Of a stretch of DNA of 54,196 nt, positions 8,023 through 16,257 are shown in pieces; within the stretch, counting starts at the first letter, position 1; every line of letters starts with the position of its first letter. The notes beneath the pieces were generated by a model. The model did no database searches and was not told where the DNA came from. It worked only from the letters and a program-made list of their open reading frames with translations. The stretch covers positions 1-54,196 of the forward strand of contig JAGPLX010000012.1 of NCBI GenBank assembly GCA_018053185.1. Reading direction: 5' to 3'. The stretch comes from Syntrophobacteraceae bacterium (GTDB lineage Bacteria; Desulfobacterota; Syntrophobacteria; Syntrophobacterales; Syntrophobacteraceae). The translations under genes were made by a program, and so were the position numbers.

Positions 8023-8814
8023 TTGAAGATTGCAGTCAGTGGTAAAGGGGGAGTGGGAAAAACGACCCTTTCGGCCTTCCTGGCAAAATGGTTCGCTTGC
8101 CGGGGCAAGAGTGTCCTGGCCATTGACGCGGATCCGGACGCCAACCTCGGCCATGGCCTCGGCTTTCCAATGGCCTCGAAGGTGATTCCCATATCGACAA
8201 TGAAGGAATTGATCGCGGAGCGCACGGAGTCCATTCCGGGTACTTTCGGAGGGTTCTTCAAACTCAACCCCAAGGTGGAGGATCTTCCGGAGATGTTAGC
8301 CGTGCCCGTGGAAGATCGCATCCGCCTGATGGTGATGGGGGGCGTCAAAAAAGGGGGGACGGGTTGTGTCTGTCCCGAAAGCGCTTTTCTGAAGAACCTG
8401 GTGCAGCATCTCATTCTAAGGCGAAACGAGGTGGTCGTCATGGACATGGAAGCTGGGATCGAGCATCTCGGTCGTGCCACTTCTCAAGCGGTGGATTGTC
8501 TGGTCGTGGTGGTGGAGCCCGGTTGGCGCAGTGTGGATACTGCTTCGAAAATCAAAGATCTTGCGGCCGACATAGGATTGACTCGCCTGGGCATGGTCGG
8601 AAACAAAATCCGTGGGGCAAGGGATCGAGATTTCCTGCTGGAAAAGCTTTCATGCCACGGATTTTTAGGGTTCATCCCTTACGACGAGGGGATTATCGAG
8701 GCCGATCTTCGGGGGAATTTCGCTGAAAGCGTGCAGCCTGCAACAAAAGAAGGGTTCGAGGAAGTCGCCCGCAATGTGTTGCGGATGCAGCAAAGGAGCA
8801 CCACCAATCCGTAA
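8023..8814 (+). CDS. cooC: CooC-type nickel-insertion ATPase (carbon monoxide dehydrogenase maturation)
   Basis: The protein opens with KIAVSGKGGVGKTTLSAFL, the deviant Walker A of the MinD/CooC family, followed by IDADPDANLGHGLG. A Cys-x-Cys pair in GTGCVCPESAFL near residue 115 is the metal/dimer motif that marks CooC. VVMDMEAGIEHLGRA is the Walker B region. CooC uses ATP-driven dimerisation to deliver Ni to CO dehydrogenase. I chose the TTG at 8023 (263 aa), just before the first beta-strand, because the upstream ATG at 7894 lies inside the preceding gene and adds a non-conserved arginine-rich stretch. No CO dehydrogenase gene is in the window. Confidence 0.85.
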   Translation: MKIAVSGKGGVGKTTLSAFLAKWFACRGKSVLAIDADPDANLGHGLGFPMASKVIPISTMKELIAERTESIPGTFGGFFKLNPKVEDLPEMLAVPVEDRIRLMVMGGVKKGGTGCVCPESAFLKNLVQHLILRRNEVVVMDMEAGIEHLGRATSQAVDCLVVVVEPGWRSVDTASKIKDLAADIGLTRLGMVGNKIRGARDRDFLLEKLSCHGFLGFIPYDEGIIEADLRGNFAESVQPATKEGFEEVARNVLRMQQRSTTNP

Positions 8815-8829
8815 AGAGAAGAAACACCC

Positions 8830-9603
8830 ATGATCGATGTGCAGAACCAGTTCGATCCCCGAAGAATTCGGGTGGACAAAGTGGGGGTCAAGGACATTCG
8901 GTATCCCATCACGGTGATGGACAAGACCAACGGGATTCAAAATACTATCGCTTCCGTGAACATGTACGTGAATCTTCCCCGCGAATTCAAAGGGACTCAC
9001 ATGAGTCGATTCATCGAGCTTTTGAACGATTTTCACGGACATCTGGACATTCGCGAATTTTCAAAGATCCTCGAGGCCATGCAGGAGAGGCTTCAGGCGG
9101 AATCGGCTCATCTCGAGGTATGTTTTCCCTACTTCATAAAGAAACTCTCCCCCGTCACGGGGACTCCCGGCCTCATGGAATACGGTTGTCGGGTGTCGGG
9201 CTCCCTGGATCGGAATCATGGTTGCGACCTGGTTTTGGAGGTGAATGTCCCCATATCCACGGTATGCCCTTGTTCCAAGGAAATCAGTGAATTCGGTGCT
9301 CACAACCAGAGGGGAATGGTCCGGTTGGCGGTGCGTTCCAAGCGCTTCATCTGGATCGAAGACTTGGTGAAGCTGGTGGAATGCTGCGCCTCCTGCGACG
9401 TTTTTTCCGTGCTCAAGCGCCCGGACGAGAAGTTCGTCACGGAAAAGGCTTTCGAAAACCCGAAATTTGTCGAAGATGTTGTGCGCGACGTGGCCAGGGA
9501 GCTCAAGGAAGATCCCAATGTCCTTTGGTTTATGGTGGATGTGGAGAACTTCGAATCGATCCATAACCATAGCGCATATGCCCACATAGAACGACAGAAA
9601 TGA
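8830..9603 (+). CDS. folE2: GTP cyclohydrolase FolE2 (type IB)
   Basis: This 257-aa protein converts GTP to 7,8-dihydroneopterin triphosphate, the first step of folate and queuosine-type pterin synthesis. Diagnostic stretches are DIRYPITVMDK near the N-terminus, the metal-binding VNVPISTVCPCSKEISE with its CPC cysteine, the catalytic Glu region near LPREFKGTHMSRF, and the terminal NFESIHNHSAYA. The type IB enzyme is not zinc-restricted and replaces FolE under metal limitation in bacteria that have both. It follows cooC by 15 bp and precedes the kinase gene by 16 bp, so it is probably co-transcribed. Confidence 0.93.
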   Translation: MIDVQNQFDPRRIRVDKVGVKDIRYPITVMDKTNGIQNTIASVNMYVNLPREFKGTHMSRFIELLNDFHGHLDIREFSKILEAMQERLQAESAHLEVCFPYFIKKLSPVTGTPGLMEYGCRVSGSLDRNHGCDLVLEVNVPISTVCPCSKEISEFGAHNQRGMVRLAVRSKRFIWIEDLVKLVECCASCDVFSVLKRPDEKFVTEKAFENPKFVEDVVRDVARELKEDPNVLWFMVDVENFESIHNHSAYAHIERQK

Positions 9604-9619
9604 CCTGGCGGACCATGCC

Positions 9620-11263
9620 GTGACCGACCTGCCCCTGGATTCGTTCCAATCTCTCGAAGAAATCTGCCGGGCCATGTCGGACCCCGCCTTCTACCCCCAC
9701 GAGGTCTCCACCATTCAGCGGGTGGACACGCACATTTCCACGGTCTTCCTCACGGGACGCTGGGTTTATAAGCTCAAAAAGCCGGTAGACTTCGGCTTTC
9801 TGGACTTTCGCACCTTGGAGGAACGGCGGCGTTGCTGCTTCCAGGAAATCCAACTCAACCGAAGGCTAAGTCGGGGTGTGTACGAAGAGGTCGTGGAAAT
9901 CTACCGGACCGCCAAGGGTGGGTTCTCCCTGGTGCACGGGCAGGAAGTGGTGGAATATGCGGTGAAAATGCGACAGCTGCCCGATGAGGTGAGCCTTGCC
10001 CGTCTCCTGGCAAAGAACAGGGTTTCTCCCCGGCAGATGAGGCAGCTCGGGGCTCTCCTGGCATCCTTCTTTGAAAGCAGTGCCGCAAGTGCGGAGATCG
10101 ACCCTTACGGAAGCCCCGAAGTGATCCTTTTCAACATGGAAGAGAACTTTCGACAGCTGGAACCCTTTGTGGGAGGTTTCCTCGACCCGGAGCCCTGGGA
10201 ATTTTTGCGACAGGTGAGTCGTACCTTTTTTGAACATCACCGGGAAATGTTCACTCACCGCGTACAAGAAGGCCGAATCCGAGACGGCCATGGGGATTTG
10301 CGTTCAGAGCACGTCTACTTCTTCCGGGGTATTCAGATCATCGATTGCATCGAGTTCAACGACCGCTTCCGCTATGGGGATGCAGTGGTGGACCTGGCAT
10401 TTCTCCACATGGACCTCGATCACAGGGGCCATGAACTCCAAAGCGGGATCTTTTTGAAAGAGTACGCCAGGAAGGCCAGGGACCCCCAGCTTTTTGCACT
10501 GCTGGATTTCTACGCCGCGTACCGGGCCATGGTTCGTGTCAAGGTTGCCTGCCTTCGTTCCCTGGAAGTGACGGAGGATAGGCACGGGCGCCTCCGGGAA
10601 GAGGCCCATGCCTACTTCCGGCAGGCTTACCGGTTTGCCCTTCAGTTCGCAAGGCCCACCCTCTGGGTCCTTTGCGGTCTCCCCGCCTCGGGAAAGTCCA
10701 CCCTGGCCATGGAACTATCGAGGACTCTGCATCTCCCCGTCTTTCAATCGGACTTCATCCGGAAGGCGCGCAAGAATGGAGAGACTCAGGACAGGTCCCA
10801 GGTGGTTCCCTTCGGCAGGGGGATCTACCGACCCGAAATGCGCGGGCGGGTGTACGGACGGATGCTGACCTCTGTTCAGGAACGGCTCAAGGGAGGGCAT
10901 TCCGCCATCCTGGACGCTTCCTTCTCCCGCAGAAAATGGCGGGAAGAAGCGTCACGGCTGGCTCACGATCTGGATACAAATCTCATTTTCGTGGAATGTT
11001 CCTGTAAGGAAGAAACTATCCGCCGGAGGCTGCGGGAAAGGGAGGCTATTCCGGGCTTGTCCGACGCGAGGGAGGAACATCTCTCCGCCATGATCCGGGA
11101 TTTTGAACCCTTGACGGAGCTTTCCCCCCTGTACCACGTGAAGATCGAGACGGATGGAGACCTGGATAAGACATTTGTCGAGCTCCTGTGTCGCGCCTAC
11201 TTCCGCAAATGTGCCCAGATCAGGCGGTTGATCGAGGATCTCCCGTCAAATCTCGATGGATAG
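9620..11263 (+). CDS. Aminoglycoside phosphotransferase-like kinase fused to a P-loop ATP-binding domain
   Basis: The 547-aa protein starts at GTG 9620; ATG 9674 is an alternative. The N-terminal two-thirds is an APH/choline kinase fold: an HGDLRSEHVYF catalytic loop near residue 225 and IDCIEFNDRFRYGD as the metal-binding part. From about residue 345 there is a gluconate kinase/Zeta-like domain with Walker A LCGLPASGKSTLAMEL. This two-domain architecture is widespread, yet its substrate is unknown. There is no reason to assume antibiotic resistance. The last 18 bp overlap tail-to-tail with the convergent GreA-like gene. Confidence 0.8.
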   Translation: MTDLPLDSFQSLEEICRAMSDPAFYPHEVSTIQRVDTHISTVFLTGRWVYKLKKPVDFGFLDFRTLEERRRCCFQEIQLNRRLSRGVYEEVVEIYRTAKGGFSLVHGQEVVEYAVKMRQLPDEVSLARLLAKNRVSPRQMRQLGALLASFFESSAASAEIDPYGSPEVILFNMEENFRQLEPFVGGFLDPEPWEFLRQVSRTFFEHHREMFTHRVQEGRIRDGHGDLRSEHVYFFRGIQIIDCIEFNDRFRYGDAVVDLAFLHMDLDHRGHELQSGIFLKEYARKARDPQLFALLDFYAAYRAMVRVKVACLRSLEVTEDRHGRLREEAHAYFRQAYRFALQFARPTLWVLCGLPASGKSTLAMELSRTLHLPVFQSDFIRKARKNGETQDRSQVVPFGRGIYRPEMRGRVYGRMLTSVQERLKGGHSAILDASFSRRKWREEASRLAHDLDTNLIFVECSCKEETIRRRLREREAIPGLSDAREEHLSAMIRDFEPLTELSPLYHVKIETDGDLDKTFVELLCRAYFRKCAQIRRLIEDLPSNLDG

Positions 11264-11716
11264 GATACGGTAGATGCGTATTCCGGAAGGCGTGTACACG
11301 ATGACTTCCTCTCCCTCGCGATGCCCCATGAGGCATCGGCCCACGGGGGATTCCACCGAGATCTTCCCGTCGTCCACGTCGGATTCGAAGGGCCCAACCA
11401 ATTGATACTCGTATAGTTTCCCGGTTTCCATGTTCTGAACGACCAGGACCGTCCCAAACTCGGCCTGTTTCAAAAAGAACTTTCGCCCGACCACCACTTC
11501 ACACAGGGACAGTTTTTCTTCCAGGTCCCGGATTTTTTTCTGGAGGACCACATGCCGTTCCCGGGCGAGCAGGTACTGCTGGTTCTCCGCCTTCACGCCA
11601 TAGCAGCGGGCTTCCTGGAGTTCCTCGATTACCTGGGGACGCACCACACGACGAAGGTACATCAACTCCCGCAGGAGGCGAGCATATCCCGATCGTGTGA
11701 TGGGCACCTTGGTCAT
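11246..11716 (-). CDS. GreA/GreB-family transcription factor with altered catalytic acid pair
   Basis: The 156-aa length, an N-terminal coiled coil (about 1-75) and a C-terminal FKBP-like domain match GreA/GreB, which enter the RNA polymerase secondary channel and trigger cleavage of backtracked RNA. The tip of the coiled coil reads CYGVKAENQQYLLARER. In GreA the equivalent reads HGDLKEN, with the Mg-binding acids Asp41 and Glu44. Here position 41 is Val and only Glu44 remains. Start ATG 11716. Without the integron cassette this ATG would overlap the stop codon of the Nudix gene in an ATGA coupling. It may be a regulator rather than a cleavage factor. Confidence 0.85.
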   Translation of the reverse strand: MTKVPITRSGYARLLRELMYLRRVVRPQVIEELQEARCYGVKAENQQYLLARERHVVLQKKIRDLEEKLSLCEVVVGRKFFLKQAEFGTVLVVQNMETGKLYEYQLVGPFESDVDDGKISVESPVGRCLMGHREGEEVIVYTPSGIRIYRILSIEI

Positions 11717-11772
11717 GGTTCTGTTTCCCGTCCGAAAAAGTCCCGTGGGAAATCTCCACGCTCACGCCCAGC

Positions 11773-11853
11773 CTCTAACGCCGCAAATAACCGGCGGCCA
11801 AAGCGGAGCGCAGCGTAGCTCTTGGCCGTCCGAGTTAATTTGCCTTGTTAGGC
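11773..11853 (-). repeat. attC recombination site (59-base element)
   Basis: On the minus strand the site runs from GCCTAAC (R'', 11853-11847) to GTTAGAG (R', 11779-11773). The arms between them are imperfectly complementary: GCAAATTAAC pairs with GTTATTTGC leaving one extrahelical base, and CGGACGGCCAAGAGC pairs with GCTTTGGCCGCCG with further bulges. Extrahelical bases and an 81-bp length are typical of attC sites recombined as folded single strands by integron integrases. It lies just after the stop codon of the zinc finger gene, as expected at the 3' end of a cassette. Confidence 0.88.
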
Positions 11854-12162
11854 GGCACCCTCAGGCCTTAGCGGCCATGAGTAAACGAGCGGGTTTTGTA
11901 AACGAACCAACGGCGCGAATTGGCTTTTTGTTGCCGCGAGCTTGCTGTGCCGCAGCGGCAGGTACCGGTGGTTCTGGATTTGAAATGATGTCATTTGCTA
12001 TTGAAACACATTCGCCGCATATGTATGCAGATGAACCAAATATATTCTTCTTGCCACCAGCTACGAGCTTTGCGACTTGGGTATCATCTTTGCCACAAAA
12101 CGAACACTTTAATTTTCGTCTCATATCGTTTTTCCTTTCCAAAGAATTGGGTTGACGCCTAA
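11779..12162 (-). mobile_element. Solitary integron gene cassette inserted in the 3' end of the Nudix gene
   Basis: The cassette begins on the minus strand after G12163, as G^TTAGGC, and ends at G11779 of the attC, before TTAGAG. Its 384 bp carry one gene plus attC, the standard cassette design. Joining base 12163 to base 11778 removes it and gives an open Nudix frame with 21 more codons (LEAGRERGDF...). That frame ends in TGA overlapping the ATG of the GreA-like gene. No integrase, attI or second attC is seen in the window, so this looks like integration at a secondary G^TT site. Confidence 0.85.
11861..12124 (-). CDS. Stand-alone ClpX-type C4 zinc finger protein carried by the integron cassette
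   Basis: The 87-aa protein starts at ATG 12124 behind GGAAAGGA. Residues 1-45 are the ClpX N-terminal zinc-binding domain: LKCSFCGKDDTQVAKLVAGG and then SSAYICGECVSIANDI, with two Cys-x2-Cys pairs. The AAA+ part of ClpX is absent. The tail from residue 50 is Ala/Pro/Lys-rich with no domain. In ClpX this domain dimerises and binds substrates and the adaptor SspB. A free copy could compete for or recruit ClpXP clients, which is inference. The start overlaps the Nudix stop (ATGA), so it is translationally coupled to the host operon. Confidence 0.8.
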   Translation of the reverse strand: MRRKLKCSFCGKDDTQVAKLVAGGKKNIFGSSAYICGECVSIANDIISNPEPPVPAAAAQQARGNKKPIRAVGSFTKPARLLMAAKA

Positions 12163-12666
12163 CAACGAGATGCCCAAAACGGTCTTTCCGTCCCGGATTT
12201 CCCCCTTCAGGATCAATCGACGGACCTGATCCAACGGGACAATCTCCGTTCGCGAGATTTCGTCTTCGTCTCCGTTTTCCGAAATCTTCCGCAAGCCGGA
12301 GGCCGCGTAAATTCGGATCACTTCATTGGAATATCCGATAGCCGGATAGTAGGTGAGAAGATGCAACAGCCTTGCGGCGCCATACCCGGTTTCTTCCAGG
12401 AGTTCGCGGTGGGCACAGGTTTCGAGGTTTTCGCCCGGATCCGCCTTGCCGGCCGGAATCTCCAGGGTTTCCTGCCCGATGGCATAGCGCCATTGGCGAA
12501 CCATGAGGATACGGTGCTCATCGAGAAGGGGGACTACCGCGGCGGCTTCCGGGTGATCCACCTTGATCCGTTCGGTGATCTTCCCCGTTCGAAGGCGCAC
12601 CGTGTCCAATTGAACGGTGAAATGTTTGGCGTGCAAGGTTCCCAGAGTTCGGATTCGCTCTTCCAT
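12121..12666 (-). CDS. Nudix hydrolase, ADP-ribose pyrophosphatase-like, C-terminus replaced by cassette sequence
   Basis: The Nudix box is seen as GKADPGENLETCAHRELLEE, fitting Gx5Ex7REUxEExGU, around residues 73-95. The proline-tyrosine segment LLTYYPAIGYSNE following it points to ADP-ribose/NDP-sugar hydrolases. Start ATG 12666 behind GCGAGG. The present product is 181 aa. Its last 13 residues, from LGVNP on, are encoded by the inserted integron cassette. The uninterrupted frame would give 189 aa. The catalytic core is intact, so the enzyme is probably active. It is first in a leftward unit with the zinc finger and GreA-like genes. Confidence 0.88.
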   Translation of the reverse strand: MEERIRTLGTLHAKHFTVQLDTVRLRTGKITERIKVDHPEAAAVVPLLDEHRILMVRQWRYAIGQETLEIPAGKADPGENLETCAHRELLEETGYGAARLLHLLTYYPAIGYSNEVIRIYAASGLRKISENGDEDEISRTEIVPLDQVRRLILKGEIRDGKTVLGISLLGVNPILWKGKTI

Positions 12667-12993
12667 GGAGTGCCTCGCTGAATAGAAAAAAAACCTGTAA
12701 AAAGCAGAGCGGATGGGAATCCGACGTGCCCGGATTTCCTACTCATAAAGGATAAAAACATGTTTCCACCAAACGATCAAGGAACATTGGCCGCCGGCCC
12801 TGCTTTGACACCATAAGCGGCTGTTCCCTTGGGGGAAGATCATGGGCTCGAAATAGGGCTTGCATCCGCATTCGAGCCATGCTTAATGTTTGGGCCGATT
12901 TGTCTGAGAGTGCATGGCCCGGCCATCGGCGTCTGTTTCCGGTGACCGGGCTGTTTGCAGGGAGGGTAACATCCATTCAGAGGGGCGGTGACC
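12667..12993. other. Divergent intergenic region, no gene seen
   Basis: This spacer separates the leftward Nudix gene from the rightward PC4 gene and must hold both promoters. TTGACA at 12805-12810 has no good -10 partner. Open frames here are short and lack ribosome binding sites. Confidence 0.5.
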
Positions 12994-13221
12994 ATGAAAA
13001 CGGAGAATGAAACGGTATATTCCTTCCCCAAAAACCCACTGGAAGAGGTGAGAGCGGGTGTGACGGTTTTTCGGGGCAAGCAATATGTAGACCTGCGCAT
13101 CTATTACAAGGGAGACGACGGAGAATTCCACCCGTCGAAGAAAGGACTGACCCTGAGCATCGAGCTCTTTCCCGAGCTTGAAGAGGCGGTGAAAAAATTG
13201 CGGGAGGTCGTGGCCGAGTAA
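12994..13221 (+). CDS. PC4/p15-domain single-stranded-DNA-binding transcription cofactor
   Basis: A 75-aa protein starting at ATG 12994 behind AGGGGCGG; a GTG at 12988 would add two residues. The sequence VTVFRGKQYVDLRIYYKGDD followed by EFHPSKKGLTLSIELFPEL is the PC4 C-terminal fold: four beta-strands and a helix with the conserved PSKKG turn. Bacterial PC4-like proteins dimerise and bind ssDNA, and some act in transcription or repair. There is no partner gene beside it. It converges with the next leftward gene across 40 bp. Confidence 0.82.
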   Translation: MKTENETVYSFPKNPLEEVRAGVTVFRGKQYVDLRIYYKGDDGEFHPSKKGLTLSIELFPELEEAVKKLREVVAE

Positions 13222-13261
13222 GAAAGGAGCATGGCGGTCCTCCGAGTCCACTAGGCAATCT

Positions 13262-14014
13262 TCACGGTTTCAGGGAGAATTTCCAGGCGCAATACCACTC
13301 TTCGGGATGCTCGTCCGGAGGGCACCCGATACATTCCGTCACGATCCGGGAATCGATGGCGGAAGCGAAGAAGGGATATTCCACCATTCCCGCGGACCTG
13401 CACGGATAGTCGGGAAGGCCCTTGCGTTTCCTGGCCTCCTGAACCCGGCACTCGATCATCCGAAAGATGAACGCGTGTTCATTGACTTCTTCCATCCTCT
13501 GTTTGTTGATTCGAGCGTACATACGGAAACCCAGGGCCGCCTTGAGCCCTTCGATCCCGGGAAAATCCGGGAGTCCCAGTAGTTCCTTGATTCTCAATGC
13601 CTCGTAGGGAGAAAACCGGGACCAGCAGGTATCGTTGCATCTTTTGGCCGCATCCATGCCGAACCTTTTTTCCACCGCCTGGAACCATACTCCATCTTCG
13701 GCCAGCCAGTTTACGCACACGGCATTCAACAGCTTGACCAGATCCTCCCGCCCCATGGTTTTGAGAGCCTTGGGAACGTGGTCCTCGATTTCAAAGCCCA
13801 GGACGGACGAGAGTCTTTCGAGCATCAGGGTGCTCCAAAGCTCTCCTACCTCGGACTCGACTTTCACGGCGTTTTTCATGCCGAGCTGGTACTCGACCTC
13901 TCTGAACCAGCATCCATAATGAATCAAGGTGCGACGAAAGCTATCGAGAATCCACGAGATGAGCTCCGAATCGGACAGATCCTCGGCTCCTTTGTGCAGC
14001 AGCGGTGGGGACAT
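13262..14014 (-). CDS. Conserved hypothetical cytoplasmic protein (DUF6125-like)
   Basis: The 250-aa protein has no signal peptide or membrane span. It is rich in Cys and aromatic residues: ASSGCWFREVEY-like elements (CWFREVEYQLGM at about 35-46), LCVNWLAEDGVWF-like repeats (NWLAEDGVWFQAVEKRFGM at about 103-121), then SRFSPYEALRIKELLGL. The two W-F-x-x-V-E-x-x-x-G-M blocks look like an internal duplication. C-terminal Cys residues in DYPCRSAGM and TECIGCPPDEH could bind metal. I recall similar proteins in sulfate reducers under a DUF name but know no function. It is a single gene, convergent with the PC4 gene. Confidence 0.65.
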   Translation of the reverse strand: MSPPLLHKGAEDLSDSELISWILDSFRRTLIHYGCWFREVEYQLGMKNAVKVESEVGELWSTLMLERLSSVLGFEIEDHVPKALKTMGREDLVKLLNAVCVNWLAEDGVWFQAVEKRFGMDAAKRCNDTCWSRFSPYEALRIKELLGLPDFPGIEGLKAALGFRMYARINKQRMEEVNEHAFIFRMIECRVQEARKRKGLPDYPCRSAGMVEYPFFASAIDSRIVTECIGCPPDEHPEEWYCAWKFSLKP

Positions 14015-14462
14015 CGCCTCTCCTTTCCATCCTTCCGATCCTACTTTCCAGTCTTCTCGAACCTCGTGCCCCGGTTCATGGACCCCTCGACCAGCACTCT
14101 ACAACACTCTTCTCGGCCGGATCAAGCTTGGGACAGGCCGTCCAACCAGGAGGGCGGAAGGGCATGAGGGGAGTATGGATTGGGGCCCGAAGTTGAGGGT
14201 AGGGCCGCGACTCGATCCACCTCGGAGATCGGGCGCCGGTACTCTGAGTAACTCCCAACTTCCATCACTTCCCGGGAAAATGAACCTCAGATCGAGGGTA
14301 CAGGTCGGGGGATTCCGCAAGACAAGAAAAAACTGGCGGTCCAAACTTCCATGAAGTATGGTTCTGCCCTGTTTCGCCGTAGCCGGGGGGGAGGAAGCCC
14401 ACGAGAAAGCTCCCATGTGAGACCGCAAGAAATCAATCGATCCATCCGGGATTCATGAAACT
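14015..14462. other. Intergenic region upstream of the transporter, no gene seen
   Basis: The 448 bp lie between divergently transcribed genes. All frames are short, arginine/serine-rich shadows without ribosome binding sites. A GC-rich part near 14380-14420 might be structured, but no known RNA element was recognised. Confidence 0.5.
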
Positions 14463-16070
14463 ATGCCAATGAACCACGCGAAGGAAGTCTCATCGAATCC
14501 CTTCTACAAGATTCTGCGTTGGTTCCTGGTCGATTTCCTGGGAATTGTCCGGGAGATGCGCTGGAGTTACGTGCCTCCCCTTATGGTGTACCTGGCCGCC
14601 GGGGTCTCGAGCTTTACGGGAATCATCGAATCTTTTTTCGTGAAAGAACAGCTGGGACTGAGTGCTGAATTCCTTGCGGGGTTGGGGTTTTGGGCCGGTC
14701 TGCCCTGGGCCCTCAAGATGCCCATGGGTCATCTGGTGGATTTGTACTGGCGATGGAAATCCCTGTTTGTCTACCTGGGTGCCGCTCTGATGGCTTTGAG
14801 CATGTTGATCATGGTGGGGCTCACGGGACATATGAGCTGGATGGTCGCGCATATGCCCGCCGATACATGGTACGTCCTGTCGGTGTTGATTTCACCCCTG
14901 GGCTTTGTGCTCCAGGATGTCGTCGCGGATGCCATGACCGTGGAGGCTGTCCCCGGCTTTGAGGAGGACGGCACGCCCGTTCCGGAAAAAGAGCTCCAGC
15001 GGCGTCATGTGACCATGCAAACCCTGGGCCGGATTGCCATCGTGGGTGGAAGCGCTCTGGTCGCGGGGCTGGGGGGATGGCTCGCCAAGGTGTTCTCCTA
15101 CCGGACCATGTACGAGCTGTCCCTGGTGATCCCGGTGCTCTCCGTGTTGGGAGTGACCTTCGGGAGCTTGAGTACTCGGTTGAGAGCTCGACGCCTGCGT
15201 CGGGAGGGAATCCCCGAAGATCGGATTCGGGATATGCTGGTAAGTCACAGTCCGGATTTGAAACCCGATCCGTACATTTTAGGAGGGGGCGGTTTCTTCG
15301 TGGTCCTTTCCGTGGTCCTGGGTCTTTCTGCTCTTCCCATGAAAAAGGAAGTAGTTTTCCTCACTTCCCTCGCCGTCATCGTGTACCTCATGGCCCGGCT
15401 CCTTAGAGGCATGCCCCCGGAGAAGCGTCGGGACATCGTGTCCATCGCCGTGATCATCTTTGTCTATCGGGCCATGCCCGGTTTTGGTGCAGGGGTGAGT
15501 TGGTGGGAGATAGATGTGCTGGGTTTTGACGAAGCATTCTTCGGGACCCTGCGCCAAATTTCCTCCATTCTGACCATCCTCGGCATGTTTGCTCTCCGAG
15601 GTTGGATGGCCAGGAGGCCCATTCCCTACCTGGTGGTATTCCTCTCCATCTACGGGACGGTCATGCTTGCACCCTTCGTTGGGATGTACTACGGGCTGCA
15701 CGAGTGGACGGAAAGGGTCTTCGGGTTTGGCGCACGCACCATCGCCATCATTGATACCATGGCAGACGCCCCCATGGGGCAGGTGGCCATGATCCCCATG
15801 CTCGCGTGGATTGCCAGGGAGGCACCCATCGACCAGAAGGCAACCTATTTCGCCGTCATGGCGGCCTTCACCAACCTGGCTCTCTCTGCCAGCAGTCTCG
15901 GGACGGAGTACGTGAATTCCATCTTTGTGGTGTCCCGGGGAGACTATTCGCAACTGGGAAAACTCATGATTACCGTAATGATCATCAACCTGGTCGTACC
16001 AATCCTCACGGTACTGGCATTTCGCTTCCTGGGGAAAAAACCGGGGTCGCAGCCTTACGATTCTTGCTGA
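14463..16070 (+). CDS. Major facilitator superfamily transporter, folate-biopterin (BT1)-like
   Basis: The 535-aa integral membrane protein has about 12 hydrophobic segments. The pattern of YVPPLMVYLAAGVSSFTGI, WAGLPWALKMPMGHLVDLYW and GFVLQDVVADAMTVEAVP matches the folate-biopterin transporter (FBT/BT1) branch of the MFS. In that branch the first pair of helices is followed by a conserved KP.(G/I)..(S/D) loop and a DVV.D motif. A charged cytoplasmic loop (about 245-275) splits the two halves. The substrate may be a pterin or folate but is not proven, and folE2 lies only 5 kb away. The start could be ATG 14463 or 14469; neither has a strong ribosome binding site. Confidence 0.72.
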   Translation: MPMNHAKEVSSNPFYKILRWFLVDFLGIVREMRWSYVPPLMVYLAAGVSSFTGIIESFFVKEQLGLSAEFLAGLGFWAGLPWALKMPMGHLVDLYWRWKSLFVYLGAALMALSMLIMVGLTGHMSWMVAHMPADTWYVLSVLISPLGFVLQDVVADAMTVEAVPGFEEDGTPVPEKELQRRHVTMQTLGRIAIVGGSALVAGLGGWLAKVFSYRTMYELSLVIPVLSVLGVTFGSLSTRLRARRLRREGIPEDRIRDMLVSHSPDLKPDPYILGGGGFFVVLSVVLGLSALPMKKEVVFLTSLAVIVYLMARLLRGMPPEKRRDIVSIAVIIFVYRAMPGFGAGVSWWEIDVLGFDEAFFGTLRQISSILTILGMFALRGWMARRPIPYLVVFLSIYGTVMLAPFVGMYYGLHEWTERVFGFGARTIAIIDTMADAPMGQVAMIPMLAWIAREAPIDQKATYFAVMAAFTNLALSASSLGTEYVNSIFVVSRGDYSQLGKLMITVMIINLVVPILTVLAFRFLGKKPGSQPYDSC

Positions 16071-16257
16071 AATCGGGATGCACGGCCCTCGAAGTCAGCG
16101 AAAGCAGGATTTCGTCATTTTCAGAGGAGGACTGCTGCTTCGTCCCCATCCCTCCGATGAAACCGAACATCGGTGCAGCATGTGGGATCTCATACCGGAA
16201 TGGCGTGCCGAGTTTCCCGGACTCCGGGGATTTACCCGGGCGGGTGGCCGACGGCGT

